Shown: positions 10,409 through 20,359, counted from the stretch's first letter. The stretch: DNA of 64,000 bases from Isochrysis galbana (GCA_018136815.1 CM030935.1:2969999-3033998); one strand, 5' to 3'. Translations and numbers: made by a program. Notes: generated by a model from the letters alone, not told the origin.

Positions 10409-12291
10409 ATGGCGACAGCCAAGCCGACGGTGCCTCCCCCCTCTCAAGGGTACATCAAGGAGCAGCGGGCCTCGACGCGCAAGCTGCTGCAGCCACCAGC
10501 TGCCCGCGGCGAAGGGTCACGCAAGACCAGCTTCATGGACGAGCTAGCTGCGTACCTCTGCTGCCAGGTCGCTCTCCTTCCCCTGAGCCCCTCTCCTCTT
10601 CCTCCCTCGCTCTCTCTCTTTCCCCCCCCCCCCACTCCTTCCCTTCCCACCCCGACCTCCTCCTTCCTTCATCTCCCACCACCGCGCCTCACGGTGATTC
10701 TCTCCCTCGCCCCCAGCCGCGTGCCCCTGCAATCTCCTGGACAGCTCATCCATCCCCTGCTTGGCTCCATTGTCGCAGGATATCAAGCCAAAAGCTGATG
10801 TCACCGATATCTTCCTAGGGGCCAAGGCGGCCGACGCACCCGGCCTTTTTGATCGCATCTGCTTCTGCGAGTCGCAACCCAAAGCGCGCAAGCTTTCCCG
10901 GCTACTGGTGTGGCGACTATGCAGCCTACGGATTATAGGATCCACAGCATCTCGCTCGCCACTAACCAGCTTTCACACCATAGCTCCACGAGGTGACTTC
11001 TCTCTCCTTATTGTTTGTGCCGGCATGGTAGGACGTTCCACAAATTGCTGCACTTGGAGGCGTCATGCTGCAGACTGGGAGCACACCCACAAGCGGGACG
11101 ATGCTCACATTGAAGTGGTCTGACTTTGATGAGGAGACGCGAACAGCTACTATCCAGGTGTGCTCTTCCCAGCCCAAGTTGGCCGCGCATCAATTGTACG
11201 GTATTGAAACATGTGCTGTCTAGTTGTGCGTCCTCCTTCCTCACGGACGTCCATCTCGCACCATGGTCTTGTGAGGCGGCTCTATCGCCATGATGAGATT
11301 CAAACAGCCATCTCCCTCTCTATGATGTCGCACTGCAGGTGTTCGGCGGATGGGGGGCGCCCGCCAACACCGAATGGTGGTCAGAAGACTACGACTCCAC
11401 GTGCTACATATGGAATTTCCTGATGAACTGGGGTCGGCTATGCAATTATTCGTACGCACTGTCGTTCGATGAGGAGTATATGAATGCAGACATCAGCATC
11501 CGTGGCAACTTGACCGGTTGCTGCTTTCCTTGTCTCCCTGCATGGCTCGCTCTGCCAACCTCCATTGCGAGGTACACAATGCATCAGGAGGTGAAGACAA
11601 TCTCCCAACCCTTGTGGATAGTGTGAGTTGTGGGCCTCGACGAGCGTGTGGCATTCCCCGCACAAGTGCCTTCCATCGTTCACCCGTACTTCTTTTGTGC
11701 CACCGATCATTTGCCGTCTCTAGGGAGAAGATAAAGATGGGACCCAGTGGCTTCGCCGATCGTACTTCTTCGGCCAAGAGCAGACCTCTTACATCCTGAA
11801 GCAAGTCTACGAGGCGGATGGCAGCAAGGGGAAATATTATGATTCAGACATCCACAACGCTCCAACATACATGCTACTTGCGCGTTAGCAAGCCCCAACT
11901 GAGTCTTGTTCCAGAGCGTGTACCTGGATGGATCATTGAAACAGTCGTGCTCTTCACCATCTTGGTTTGCAGTTGCTCCAATCAGAGGATAGGGTCGCCA
12001 AGTTCGCAGTCGGCAATCTCCAAGTGTGACCCATGGAACGAACAAGTGCTTTGTGGCTGCATCGCTCATCACTCATCTGTCTTACCATCCATCGGTATCA
12101 AACTATGCTTTTCATCAAGGTCTCCCCCGACCAACCCAGTCGACGAGCCTCCCATCCTCTACCAGTGCGTGCGTGTTCTCACCCGTTCTCTGACGCCTGC
12201 CGCTAGAGTCGCTCCTACCACGCCTCACCGCCGGGTGCCATCGTCTCATCGCGGTACCATCGACGTAGAGGAGGACGAGGACAACGATTGA
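10409..12291 (+). CDS. Multi-exon gene, family not recognised
   Basis: The first exons are phase-consistent: exon 1 10409-10567 (MATAKPTVPPPSQGY..., 53 codons), exon 2 10779-10907 (DIKPKADVTDIFLGAKAADAPG...), exon 3 11032-11157 (DVPQIAALGG...LKWSDFDEETRTATIQ), with GT/AG borders. Further coding-like blocks follow: possibly 11224-11265, then from 11339 (VFGGWGAPANTEWWSEDYDS...), from about 11724 (GEDKDGTQWLRRSYFFGQEQ...), and a last open frame to 12291 that ends in an acidic VEEDEDND tail. Exact borders after 11157 are unresolved; two alternative frames compete near 11970-12050. Aromatic-rich, hydrophilic blocks without membrane segments suggest a soluble or extracellular domain protein. I recognise no family and give no function. 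Confidence 0.55.
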
Positions 12292-12403
12292 TATTGCAAA
12301 TGGTGATGTCGGTTTGCCATTTTTTGCTGTCGCTACCGGGGGGGGTTCATGTCAGGTCAATACAGATCATAGGGGCACATCATACTATGATGAGAGCGGT
12401 AGA

Positions 12404-12562
12404 TAGGGCGGTCAAACAGGGGCTGGAAAACTACTAATGAGGGTGGGGCTGCATTTTTTGACCGTGGCGCGATGCGCCAAATTTATTTCTCCAAGGGGGC
12501 CATCTACCATCTACTGCCACGAAAATCTTCGCCGAGGAATGGCGCGATTCGCCCCCCCCCCT
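12404..12562 (+). mobile_element. 'GGGCGGTCAAAC' element, short subtype B
   Basis: About 160 bases. It begins TAGGGCGGTCAAACAG, contains a second TTTTTTGACCGTGGCGC block about 65 bases in (an imperfect inverted repeat of the start), and ends ATGGCGCGATTCGCCCCCC. The inverted copy at about 35980-36118 is clearly the same unit and 28471-28560 is a partial one. The inverted ends and small size suggest a MITE-like element. Confidence 0.65.
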
Positions 12563-12589
12563 CCTCTGCGCCCCCCGCTCACACACGCG

Positions 12590-12690
12590 TAGGGCGATAA
12601 AACAGCTATAATATTAACTTCTAGGGGTGAAAATTGACTAAGTCAAGAGTAGAGGATTCATCACGAGATTTTTGGATATGGTGACCGGAT
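12590..12690 (+). mobile_element. 'GGGCGGTCAAAC' element, subtype C fragment
   Basis: Starts TAGGGCGATAAAACAG, a variant of the family start, followed by CTTCTAGGGGTGAAAATT and TCACGAGATTTTT. The same succession occurs at 40296-40385. It lies 28 bases after subtype B. Confidence 0.55.
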
Positions 12691-12751
12691 AGGTTCTGTC
12701 GACCTGGAGACCTGGGGGGGAAGGAGTGGTTGGAGCAATGGCAAATGTCAA

Positions 12752-13000
12752 CTATCAGTAAACTGATAGGGTCATGGAGCGCGCGCCGCCTCCCGCCCTC
12801 GCTGCCGCCGCCCTCGCCGCCATGGACGAAGCGTTCATGGACACGCCACTGTCGCCGAAGCGACCACGCCAAGACGACCCGCCCGACCAGGTGGGCACAG
12901 GAGCCAGCGGGCCGCGCCCGCCCACCCCTGAGAACGGAGACACAACAGCCTGCATGCTGGCAGCAGCCAGCATGCAGCACACCCACATCACCCCACACAG
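12752..13000 (+). mobile_element. Hairpin-ended repeat with intact 'MERAP' ORF start, cut by the gap
   Basis: Hairpin CTATCAGT-aa-ACTGATAG (12752-12769) is followed by GGTC and the ATG at 12774. The ORF reads MERAPPPALAAAALAAMDEA..., with a PLSPKRPRQDD basic motif near residue 27, and stays open into the N gap at 13001. The same start occurs at 1253 (minus), and with frame damage at 30303 (minus) and 63052. This looks like the N-terminus of an element-encoded, probably nuclear protein. Confidence 0.65.
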
Positions 13001-13100
13001 NNNNNNNNNNNNNNNNNNNNNNNNNNNNNNNNNNNNNNNNNNNNNNNNNNNNNNNNNNNNNNNNNNNNNNNNNNNNNNNNNNNNNNNNNNNNNNNNNNNN
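13001..13100. other. Assembly gap (100 N)
   Basis: A run of exactly 100 unknown bases, a conventional scaffold gap of unspecified true length. It interrupts the element ORF at 12774. Any reading frame drawn through it is meaningless. Confidence 1.
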
Positions 13101-13209
13101 ACTTCTAAGCGCTAAGCGTTTAAAAATTAAGAAAGGCAGGATTGAGGAAATACACCAAATGAAAGCGGTGAGAACCATAACACACATCTAGCACGTATTT
13201 GGTGCCCTT

Positions 13210-13815
13210 TGAGAGTCGGGAGCCCTCACAACGACGCGTAACCCCAAAATCAAAATGCAAAAAAGCGTAAGAGGACTTGCGACGCCGAACACGCACAGCC
13301 AGGTACGCACAAGAAAGGCGGCCCAGGGAAGAAAGCCAAAACTCAAGAGCCCGACAGAGCTCAGCGCTCCGACCTTTACAGAAAACGACAAAGGAATATT
13401 AAGAATGAATGCTCGTCTAGGCTTGGTAGCGGAAGCAATCGGCCTTGCCGAGAGGCTCGCCTAAGCCCTAGGCGCACAAGCCCCGTCTCCGAACGACATA
13501 CAACCACACCGTGAAAACAACAACAGCAACACAAGAGACAACCAGCGTACCATGAGATGACGCCTACGCCTCGACACAGGAGAAACGGGCCACCTAGAGG
13601 CACAGGAGGAAGATGGGGAATCTCCACTAGGGGCCGGTGCACCCCGCCCAACCTAACCCCCCCCGCAACCTGGGCCCCAAGTAGTGCACGAGGGGAGTTG
13701 CCGCAAGGCGGGAAGCGAGGGAGAGGAAGGGAAATGGGCGTGGCTACAGTAGCTAAACCCGTGGCCGCGCGCGAGGCGAGAACATTAAAAGGTTATTTTT
13801 TTTGGTTAAGGAGCA
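13210..13815 (+). repeat. 'GAGAATATTAA' dispersed repeat, long copy
   Basis: The ordered blocks GCCCAGGGAAGAAAGCC, CACCCCGCCCAACCTAACC, AAGTAGTGCACGAGGGGAG, GGGCGTGGCTAC and GCGAGAACATTAAAAGGTTA then a T-run recur in the same order, inverted, at 17022-17710. Shorter copies keep only the T-run end (36600-36770, 57815-57967, 59445-59517, 4803-4870). Loss from one end only is the pattern of a retroelement. No long ORF survives. Confidence 0.65.
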
Positions 13816-13819
13816 AAAA

Positions 13820-14482
13820 CACGTGAGATTCACCTTGTTTTCTTGGGGCGTGCGGGCGCGTGCCTAGCCGCGCCACGCGCCATGAGCCACCGGGCCGTGA
13901 GCCCGCAACGATAGGTGGCAATTAGAATTAGAGTTACTTTTCGGCTTTTATACTAGCGAATTTTCGCACAAGTTTTGTGAAAGTTACTCTTTTCACGGTT
14001 TCCCTCCCCCAAATTTCTCGAAATTTCTTCGCGCTGAGACGTCCCCCAAATTTCGCAAAAAGTTTCGCGAAACTCTTACCAGGCCCTAAATTTGGGCGAG
14101 TCAAGAGTCAAGCGTCAAGCGCGAAAGTCATCTTGAGTCTTGTAAATGCCAAAGTGACGGCAGGGGTTGTTCTACTCTCTGGCACATTGCTCCCTCTTCT
14201 TCACCTGCAACGAGAGGATTGCGCGCCGCCTGGGCTCTCAGCGTACGACTGCGTCCCCCCCCCCACCAGCGCGTCCCCTCTACGAACCTGGTAGGTTTGG
14301 GACTCCTATCGAGTACTGTAGAGCTAGTAGCTATTTTTTCAGAATGTAATCATGGGGGTCGGCGTTCCTCCGGACGGCAGTTTGCGAAACCCCTCTTCTG
14401 CTCTCTCTACTTCTTCACTTTTCACACTTCCCCCCCCCCCCCCCCCCCCCACACACACACACAGAGAGGAGAAGGAGGGAGA
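13820..14482. other. Intergenic region; poly-C/(AC)n tract
   Basis: No gene. At about 13980-14100 repeated short blocks of CCCAAATTTC and TTTCGCGAAA occur. A C-run and (AC)n tract lies at 14429-14463, shortly before a TATA-like site. Confidence 0.5.
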
Positions 14483-14496
14483 GTATATATATGTGG
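14483..14496 (+). promoter_or_regulatory. TATA-like site upstream of the DUF4116 gene
   Basis: GTATATATATGTGG lies about 250 bases upstream of the start codon at 14737. It is the only TATA-like sequence between the upstream repeats and the gene. The leader then runs into a GA-rich stretch that ends at the ATG. Confidence 0.35.
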
Positions 14497-14736
14497 GTTG
14501 TGTGCGCTCAATCGTCTGTGACACCGGCGTTTCATCCGTTGTGAGCATGTGGTTTTTCCCCTATATCTCCGCCTCCTCGCCCGCACCGCGTGCCGAGAAG
14601 AGAAGCGGGTGTGGGAGAGAGAGAGCGGCAGAACCGCGGAATGATTTCACTATTCAGGGTGTTCCTTTGATTGGACCAGCGGGGAAATCAGTGGAGGAGA
14701 AGAGAGAGAAGAGAGAGAAGAGAGAGAGAGAGAGAG

Positions 14737-16401
14737 ATGGCGGAGGCGTCGCCCAGCGCTCGACAGCTTGTGCTCTCGGCGGTGAGGCAGAGCGGCTGGG
14801 CGTTGGAGGACGCGCCCGCATGCCTTCGGGACGACGTGGAGATTGTGCTCGAGGCTGTGCGCCAGAGCCCCGGCGCGCTCCAGTTCGCAGGCGCGACGGC
14901 CAAGAATTCACCGCTCGTCATTCTCGAAGCGGTGCGGCAGGACGGCTCCCTGCTGCGCTACGCGAGCGAGGCGCTGAAGGAGGACGCACAGATCGTGCTC
15001 GAGGCGGTGAGTCAGGACGGCGGTGCGCTGCAGCACGCGGGCCAGGCGCTCCGAGCGCAGAGAGAGATCGTGCTCGAGGCAGTGAAGCAGAGCGCGAGCG
15101 CGTTGGAGTACACATGCATCACGATCTGCGACGATCCGTCCTTTTTGAACGAGGCGGTGATCCAGATCGGCAAGATGGATGAGAGTGAGTTGCGTCTGAT
15201 GCATGAGGTCATCGTGCTCAGAGCAGTGGCCAGAGATGGCAAGATGCTGGAGTACGCAGGCAGGGTGCTCCAGAATCATCCGCAGATCGTGCTCGAGGCA
15301 GTGAAGCAGAGCGGGGTTGCGCTCAAGTACGCGAGCGCGCAGTGCCAGAGAGACCGCACGATCGTGCTCGAAGCGATGAGGCAGAGTGGGGATGCACTGG
15401 AGTATGCAAGCAAGAATTTCGGCAACGATGCAGGGATCATGTTCGAGGCAGTGAGGCACGACGGCCTGATGCTGCGCTTCGCGAGCGAGGCGATCCGGAA
15501 CAATTCAGAGATCGTGCTCCAGGCAGTGAGGCGGAGCGCAGGTGCGCTGGCGCACGCAGGCAGAACACCCCAGAGCAATCGGGATATCGTGCTTGCGGCG
15601 GTGAGGCGTGACGGCGAGATGCTTAGATTCGCAAGTTTTGCGCTCAAGAACGATGCATACATCGTGTACGAGGCAGTGAGCAACAGCGCGGGCGCTCTGC
15701 AGTACGCAGGCGAGGCGCCCAAGAACGACCAGCAGATTGTGCTCCGGGTAGTGGAGCAGGACGGCAATATGCTGCGCCACGCGGGCATGACTCTCCGGGA
15801 CGATCTGGAGATCGTGCTCAGCGCAGTGAAGCAGAACGGGTGTGCGCTGCATTATGCAGGCAAAGCACCCCAGAACGATTGGCAGATTGTGCTCGCAGCA
15901 GTGAAGCAGGACGGCAGGATGCTGCGCTACGCGAGCGAGGCGCTCAAGAACGAGTCGGAGATCGTGCTCGAGGCAGTGAGGCAGAACGGGAGTGCTCTGC
16001 AGCACGCGAGCGAGGTGCTCAAGAACGAGTCGGAGATCGTGCTCGAGGCGGTGAGGCAGAACGGGGGTGCTCTGCAGCACGCGAGCGAGGTGCTTAAGAA
16101 CGATTCGGAGATCGTGCTCGAAGCAGTGAAGCAAACCGGGGGTGCACTGATACACGCAAGCGATGCGCTCCGGGACCATCGGGAGATCGTGCTCGAGGCA
16201 GTAAGGAATGATGGCGAGATGTTATCCAACGCGGGCGAATCACTCCGGGATGAGCCCGAGATAGTCCGGGCTGCCGTTGCGCAGTCTGGATATGCGCTTC
16301 GTCACGCCTCAAAACGGCTTCGGAGTGACCGGAGCATCGTGCAGGACGCCATGAGGCAGAGCGATTATGCGCTGCGGTATGCTGTCCTTTCACCGGGGTG
16401 A
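14737..16401 (+). CDS. DUF4116 tandem-repeat protein
   Basis: A 554-residue protein made almost entirely of about 22 helical units of 24-25 residues, pattern (E/Q)IVLEAVRQ(D/S/N)G..L(R/Q)(Y/H)AS..L(K/R)(N/D)(D/E). Two units make one DUF4116 domain, a family frequent in algae and large DNA viruses and of unknown biochemical role; it resembles other alpha-solenoids in being a likely protein-binding surface. The run is regular from residue about 10 to the stop, with one irregular unit near residues 125-150 (FLNEAVIQIGKMDESE). No signal peptide or membrane segment. I chose 14737 (MAEASPSARQL) because the frame upstream is only the GA-rich leader. Intronless. Residues about 271-318 are duplicated as an inverted DNA copy at 16844-16986. 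Confidence 0.8.
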   Translation: MAEASPSARQLVLSAVRQSGWALEDAPACLRDDVEIVLEAVRQSPGALQFAGATAKNSPLVILEAVRQDGSLLRYASEALKEDAQIVLEAVSQDGGALQHAGQALRAQREIVLEAVKQSASALEYTCITICDDPSFLNEAVIQIGKMDESELRLMHEVIVLRAVARDGKMLEYAGRVLQNHPQIVLEAVKQSGVALKYASAQCQRDRTIVLEAMRQSGDALEYASKNFGNDAGIMFEAVRHDGLMLRFASEAIRNNSEIVLQAVRRSAGALAHAGRTPQSNRDIVLAAVRRDGEMLRFASFALKNDAYIVYEAVSNSAGALQYAGEAPKNDQQIVLRVVEQDGNMLRHAGMTLRDDLEIVLSAVKQNGCALHYAGKAPQNDWQIVLAAVKQDGRMLRYASEALKNESEIVLEAVRQNGSALQHASEVLKNESEIVLEAVRQNGGALQHASEVLKNDSEIVLEAVKQTGGALIHASDALRDHREIVLEAVRNDGEMLSNAGESLRDEPEIVRAAVAQSGYALRHASKRLRSDRSIVQDAMRQSDYALRYAVLSPG

Positions 16402-16601
16402 CCTCTCGATATTGGAGGAGGCAACACAAGAGGCAAGGGAAATGGCAGGAGTTGGCGGAGAAGACACTTGGGGCAGTGTTCGTGCCATTCGGTGGGTTAT
16501 TTAGGATTCATCGTTGGTTCAAGCTCTGCTCCTCTATTTGGATAGTCTAAAGTGTGGGGTCTGTAGTTGTGGCGGCCGATTTGTGTCCACAGGTCTGTAG
16601 T

Positions 16602-16660
16602 ATTCACGCTAATCGGCATGAATATTCGAGTGAGGTACGCGCTAAGGCTACGCGCTCTCG
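16602..16660 (+). repeat. Fragment shared with 34525-34590
   Basis: The block CATGAATATTCGAGTGAGG with GTACGCGCT following recurs at 34558-34585, and the preceding TGTAGT also matches. It is a small piece of the composite element around 34 kb. Confidence 0.5.
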
Positions 16661-16809
16661 CTTGCAGTTGTGTCGCATCCGCGTGTACAAACAAGGACCC
16701 AGGAGAAGAAAGAAGTTGTGAAGCAAAGCAAGATTGAGGAGAAGAAGGGTGCAGAGAAAAATGGGGAAAAATCTGCACTAATTTGGAAAGGTGAAAGTGG
16801 AAGGATAAA

Positions 16810-16845
16810 CTAACCCTAACCCTAACCCTAACCCTAACCCTAACC
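16810..16845. repeat. Interstitial telomeric repeat (CCCTAA, six units)
   Basis: Thirty-six bases of uninterrupted CCCTAA, that is TTAGGG on the minus strand. It directly abuts the inverted DUF4116 gene fragment, sharing about two bases (GG) at the joint. Six perfect units are far too few for a chromosome end, but perfect enough to be recent or conserved. Confidence 0.95.
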
Positions 16846-16986
16846 GCGCTGTTGCTCACTGCCTCGTACACGATGTATGCATCGTTCTTGAGCGCAAAAC
16901 TTGCGAATCTAAGCATCTCGCCGTCACGCCTCACCGCCGCAAGCACGATATCCCGATTGCTCTGGGGTGTTCTGCCTGCGTGCGCC
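16844..16986 (-). pseudogene. Inverted 143-bp fragment of the DUF4116 gene
   Basis: Read on the minus strand this is, as far as I can see, base-for-base the segment 15549-15691 of the DUF4116 gene (LAAVRRDGEMLRFASFALKN and flanking codons). It starts 443 bases after the gene's stop codon. One edge joins telomeric repeats; the other joins unrelated sequence leading into an inverted dispersed repeat at 17022. It is too short to encode a functional domain run. Confidence 0.9.
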
Positions 16987-17021
16987 CTCGCTCACGCCTC
17001 AAGCACTGCAAGAAATAGAAC

Positions 17022-17710
17022 CCCCTTTAAAATTCTCGCCTTGCGCGTGGCTTTGGGACTCAATTTTGCAGCCACCCCTCTGTCCCTTCCTTTCTTCCCC
17101 ATCCCGCCTTGCGGCGTCTCCACCTCCCCTCGTGGCGCTACTTAGTTAGGGGCTCAGGCTGCGGGGGGGTCGGGGTTGAGCGGGCCGGGATGTACCTACC
17201 CCGGGCGGCTCAGTGCTCTCGCCTTCCTGCTGTGTCCTGTGCCGCTAGGTGACTGGTTTTACCCGCGGTGCTCCCCGGGTGCTGTGGTGGTGTAGTTTTC
17301 GGTTGGATTTGTTTGCTGTGATCCGTGTGAATGTGAAGATCGTCTGTTTGGGCCCGGATTGCAGTCGCGTTCCGGGCGAGTTTTTTGGCGTTAGTTAGGT
17401 TCAGCGCGTATGCTATGTGCTATGTATGACTATGAGTCGGAGGTGTTCGCTCATTGCTAGTATACCCTTTCAGCGCGTTTGCTATGAGTCGGAGGTGTTC
17501 GCTCATTGCCATTGCTAGTCTACCCTTGTTGTCCTCGACGAAGATGGGGGTGCATAGTGCATACTTCTAGTTTCTTTATAGTCTAGTGGGTTTTTGAGTT
17601 TTGGTTTCCTTCCCTGGGCGAGATTTGGTTTCCTTCCCTGGGCTGCCATACGGGTACGTACGAGGCTGTGGGTACCCGGTGGGGCTAGGTTTCTGGTAAG
17701 GGTGAATGAT
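17022..17710 (-). repeat. 'GAGAATATTAA' dispersed repeat, inverted long copy
   Basis: Minus-strand counterpart of 13210-13815, so the DUF4116 gene sits between two inverted copies. The T-run end faces the gene. Inside the copy, about 17402-17527 is a diverged tandem duplication with unit about 60 bases (TATGAGTCGGAGGTGTTCGC twice), and 17607-17642 repeats TTTGGTTTCCTTCCCTGGGC almost twice. Confidence 0.6.
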
Positions 17711-18246
17711 GGGTGGGATGTCGTCGTACCACTGCCCTGCGCCGCTCAACGCGTACGGTGGCCTAGAGGGGCCGGAAGCAAGGCGGGGCTGCGAAGGGGC
17801 CGGAGGGGGCCGGAGGACGCCGAGAGGGGCCCGCGGTTGATACCGGACCATCGATGGCAACAGCGAGGAGGCAAACGGGGGACAATCGATGGAACGGGAG
17901 GTAAGTTATAGCCGATTTGCCAAGGGTGTCGCGCGCCGCGCGCAAGGCGAGAGATATAAAAATTACTTACTAGTAGTGTATTTTTCTACCTTCAGAAATT
18001 GAGAAATCGATCTTTCGCACAAAGAACTAAGCAGGGTGACTGCCCGCCTCCGTGCTGCCTGTGTGTGTCCTACGCCTTCCTAACTAAATAGTAAATGCCA
18101 CGGAAAGCGAAAGAGAGGCCGTCGCATGCTCATGGCATGCTATCCCACATAGCAAATCGCACATAATATGGACCCAATTCGTAGTACCGCTTCCACTCAA
18201 GCTCCTATCTACGCATAGCCAATGCCATTTGCAGCCCTCTCAATAT
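17711..18246. other. Intergenic; no gene seen
   Basis: GC-rich to about 17930, then AT-richer 3' flank of the helicase gene. Only short frames without recognisable content. Confidence 0.4.
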
Positions 18247-20287
18247 CTACATGCTCGTTGCCACCCGACGCCGTTGCGTTGGAGCAACCCGCCTCCTTAA
18301 GCCGCTTAGAGCGTTTCTTTTCAATCCTGGTAGAGGAGGAAGCGCCTCGCTGCTCAAAGGTTGCCGAGGCTTCGCGTACGCATCTCGCTGCCCTCGTTGA
18401 GGCCGACGCTGGAAATCTAATTTGGATTCGTGCCCCGTCATCTCATCGTGATCACCGTGACTACTCCAGTGCTCCCCTTCCTTCACTTGTGCGCCATCCA
18501 CCGCGTCATCGAAAATGGACGGTCTCCTTGATGAGGGCTGGATGCGGTCAGCTGCCACCACATCCGAGCCTGAGAGCTTACCCCCGTAGTCCAACGCGTG
18601 AATCTGGCGGCGCGAGGTTAACGCATCTTGCAAAGTCTGCGCCGCCTTGGCCTGCCGTTTTGTGACAAGGGAGATCACCTCGCCCTTTGCGCCATACCTG
18701 TCATAGGCAGGTGAGAGACCTTGTGCTTACATAAGTCAAACGCTCCAGCCGATGGCATGGCATGTTACAGTGAAACAATAAGTGTGCGCCCGAGGGCCTG
18801 CCATCGCTCACACAGCTCAGGGGGTGTGCGCATGACGTCTCGCCTGGCAGTCCGACCAGCTCGATGGAGATACAGAGCTGATGAGGCTGGAAAGTCGAAG
18901 TTGACAACAGTGCTTACATGCGGCAAATGAAGTCCACGCGCCGCCAGATCAGTGGCGACCAACAAGGAATGAGTTTGCGCCGAGAATGTTGCAAGGGCCT
19001 CGGCACGCGCCTCGTCGGGCATGCCGCCATGACACCCTCCGACGGGCAAACCAGCCTCCGCGAGACTATTCTGCACGGCACGCGCTGAGTCAACTCCGCG
19101 GCAAAAGATGAGTGTCTGCGTCTGAGACGCCAGCCGGCGTGCTTGCTCGATAAGCAACGTCATCTTATCGCCCTCAACGTAGAGGAGCCGGTGCTTCAGT
19201 GTAGGCGGCGTCTTATGAGCACAAGCTGTGAAGCAAAACTCCATTCGCGGGAACCCTTTACTGATCACATGGCGCGTCTCAGCTGAAAGCGTTGCTGAGA
19301 ATAAGGCGAGCTGCAAGTAACCACCGCGTCCTCCAGCACCAGGCAAGGCGGCTGACTGAGCGTGACCTTCTGGCATCTGGTCTCGTAAGTGCCCCGTGCC
19401 AATTTCGGGAGCCAACGTCTTGGCTCCGGCCAATTGATCTTTCAGCCGCTTTGCACCACAAAACCTGGGGAAAGGAGGGGCGTGGGGGGGGGACATCAGG
19501 GACATCATCCATCTACAGAGCTCTATGGGCCCATCGCACGACAAAACACGGCACCTCCTGCTGCTATCGCCTCACCACCTTAGTATTTCGTCTAGATCAT
19601 CAGCGAAGCCCCGTAATAAGATGTCATCGGCCTCGTCGACGACTACTGTACGCACCTCGCGTAAGGAGAGTGCGCCCATCTTGAACAAGGTCATTAGCCG
19701 GCCCGGAGTCGCAATGATCAAGTCGGAACCGCTTGCTAGCGAGCGTTTCTGATCACCGATCTTGGTACCGGCTGCAAGGGCTCGTACACGGACACGGCAG
19801 TGGTGGGACAGTCGTTTGGCCTCGCCGGCTATCTGCTCTACAAGGTCGCGGGTGGGTGCCTAAGACAATGATGGAAGACAGCCAAGGTGGTAAGTTTATG
19901 GCCAGATGTGTGGCATAGGCTAAATGGCACGAGGCAGCGACGGTCGGCGCGTACCAGAATAATGACACGCGGTCTAGTCTCTGATCTCATATCGGGTCGA
20001 CGATCCTCCTGCGCTTTGAGTTGTTCAAATACGGGCAGTAGGTACGCAAGCGTTTTGCCCGATCCTGTTGACGAGGCGACAGCAAGCGAGGCACCGGCCG
20101 AGAGCCTTGGGATAGCTGCCTCCTGGACGGCGGACGGACTGGTGTAGCCAAGGGTGTGCGCGGCATCGATGAGCTCGGCGCGCAGGCCAAGCTCAGCGAA
20201 GCTGCGCGCTGAGCCTGAGCACAGCGCACGGCGTGGTGTGAGGCCGTGCCGGCTGCAGCCGGCGGCCAGCCAACGCAGCAGAGCCAT
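18247..20287 (-). CDS. DEAD-box RNA helicase, probably organellar
   Basis: Four exons in consistent phase: 20287-19955, 19859-19579, 19464-18844, 18697-18247, giving 561 residues. Motifs in order: Q-motif region (GYTSPSAVQEAAIP), Walker A STGSGKT, Ia PTRDL, ATPGR, DEAD (VVVDEADD), SAT, then the second RecA domain with IFCRG, ATDLAARGLHLP and HRAGRTAR. It unwinds or remodels RNA using ATP. The N-terminus MALLRWLAAGCSRHGLTPRR is basic and amphipathic, as in mitochondrial presequences; an in-frame ATG at 20356 would add 23 residues. Intron 3 has a GC donor (GCCAG|GCGAGA) and an AG acceptor; using it restores TAR|YGAKGEV across the joint, which is strong support. The C-terminal 145 residues are basic and low in order. 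Confidence 0.88.
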
Positions 20288-20359
20288 CTTGGTAGCCCTA
20301 GGGGGCGCGCCGCGGGCGAGCGAGAGGCCCGCAACGGCAATACGATGAGAGAGCAAAGT

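Noticed and set aside
12621..13191. ORFs across the N gap
   Set aside because: The 100 unknown bases make the frame meaningless.
15276..16179. Antisense ORFs within the DUF4116 gene
   Set aside because: Open because the repeated codons lack stops on the other strand; no independent coding signal.
16810..16845. True chromosome end
   Set aside because: Only six units, with ordinary genes continuing on both sides.
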